Source: Fusobacteriaceae bacterium (GTDB lineage Bacteria; Fusobacteriota; Fusobacteriia; Fusobacteriales; Fusobacteriaceae). From it: a stretch of DNA of 48,526 bases. Below the pieces are notes generated by a model. That model worked only from the letters and a program-made list of their open reading frames with translations. It was not told where the DNA came from and did no database searches. Positions within the stretch are counted from its first letter, which is position 1, and each line of letters begins with the position of its first letter. Below, one piece after another: positions 47,874 to 48,526 of the stretch. A program made the position numbers and the translations under genes. The DNA lies in NCBI GenBank assembly GCA_031289425.1, contig JAITPM010000062.1:1-48526 (forward strand), written 5' to 3'.

Positions 47874-48526
47874 ATGGAACTGTTATATGTCCTTATGTTT
47901 GAAGGTTTTTTTAGTATTTTAATTTTAAAATATACAAATTTTTGGGTTGGAATATTTATTAATTTTTTAATATCTGTTATTTTAGGATTTATTTATAAGA
48001 AAAATAAAATTTTGATTTGTATAATACCGATATTATTATGCATACGCTTTTTTACTTTTGTGAATTTCAATGATTATCAGATAAATGATGAAATAAAGAT
48101 AGAGATATTATTGATTGAAGGAAAAGGAAAAATAGAAAAAATAAATGATAAAGTACCATATATGAAAAGTTATGGAAACATTTCTTATTTGCGAGATGGG
48201 AAATATAAAATATCAGGAAAGATATTAAAAATAATAGATCGATATGGAATAATAAACTATACTATAGAAAAAAATGAAATTGAAGAAATAGAAAAAAATA
48301 TTATAGAAAAATATTTTTTTGCAAAAGCAGAAAAATTTATAGAAAACTGTAGTGTTGATTTTAAAAATATGTATATGGCCGTAGTGCTGGGGGATGGAAG
48401 TAGGTTAGGTAGAAATATAAGAGAATTATTTTCATATACGGGAACTTCTCATCTATTGGCTCTGTCCGGATTACATATCGGAATAATTTTTTCTGTAATG
48501 ATGGCAATTGCTAAAAAAATACCTGT
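47874..48526 (+). CDS. comEC: DNA internalisation protein ComEC/Rec2, N-terminal part (cut by window edge)
   Basis: The first 217 residues of ComEC, the inner-membrane channel that passes single-stranded DNA into the cell during transformation. Residues 1-60 hold two hydrophobic segments, residues 75-150 match the DUF4131/OB-like external domain, and residues 190-215 contain the competence-domain signature FSYTGTSHLLALSGLHIGI. Start ATG 47874 follows TAGGTGGGT. The frame is open to the window end without a stop. With comF at 19956 it supports natural competence as a possibility. Confidence 0.93.
   Translation, partial: MELLYVLMFEGFFSILILKYTNFWVGIFINFLISVILGFIYKKNKILICIIPILLCIRFFTFVNFNDYQINDEIKIEILLIEGKGKIEKINDKVPYMKSYGNISYLRDGKYKISGKILKIIDRYGIINYTIEKNEIEEIEKNIIEKYFFAKAEKFIENCSVDFKNMYMAVVLGDGSRLGRNIRELFSYTGTSHLLALSGLHIGIIFSVMMAIAKKIP

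Overview
The window is AT-rich (about 30% G+C by eye, not computed) and densely coded. The gene content is that of an anaerobic fermenter: rubrerythrin, flavodoxin, a 2[4Fe-4S] ferredoxin and butyrate-type acyl-CoA genes. The best guess is a member of the Fusobacteriota (Ilyobacter/Propionigenium/Fusobacterium type), because Firmicutes-like ribosomal and lipid operons sit beside 3-hydroxybutyrate/butyrate metabolism. A low-GC clostridial host is not excluded. No rRNA, CRISPR array, transposase or clear prophage was seen.

Layout. 1-2260 (minus): S4 protein, recF, DUF721 and the start of gyrB. 2604-5472 (plus): YbaK deacylase, D-cysteine desulfhydrase and a dicarboxylate/amino-acid symporter. 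5514-7396 (minus): NUDIX hydrolase and a DUF1576 membrane protein. 7621-7919: tRNA-Ser(UGA), tRNA-Ser(GCU), tRNA-Arg(ACG). 7986-9375: infC-rpmI-rplT with an attenuator leader and an apparent AUU start for IF3. 9594-12079: secreted glucosaminidase, ferredoxin, PgeF-type laccase-domain protein. 12257-13942: a self-cleaving-type S24 repressor, a small ORF and a DUF2335 membrane protein. 13953-16113: TraX-like protein, flavodoxin, rubrerythrin. 16312-23708: glyA, rluD-like gene, rnhB, yraN, zinc ribbon, comF, an unknown acidic protein, tpiA and gpmI. 23799-26594: HerA/DUF853 ATPase, then a divergent S24-repressor/Cro-like pair with matching operators. 26623-32758: maoC divergent from crt, CoA-transferase, gntP and acyl-CoA dehydrogenase. 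32936-39210: ychF, then rpmF-plsX-fabH-fabD-acpP-fabF. 39296-44087: rnc, radical SAM, coaD, radA, disA. 44446-48526: an RraA-like gene of higher G+C, tmcAL, a GPH symporter and the 5' part of comEC.

How the genes fit together. The fab cluster makes acyl chains. The maoC/crt/CoA-transferase/gntP/bcd block could import a short hydroxy or unsaturated acid, activate it with CoA, dehydrate either 3-hydroxyacyl enantiomer, reduce the enoyl-CoA and release butyrate. thl, hbd and etfAB are not in the window. The rnc-to-disA run is tightly coupled by ATGA overlaps.

The signals most worth following are the L20-type attenuator with the AUU start of infC, the compact S24/Cro switch with operators on both promoters, the same-frame stop before the DUF2335 gene, the decamer array at the maoC start site, and the compositionally distinct RraA-like gene.
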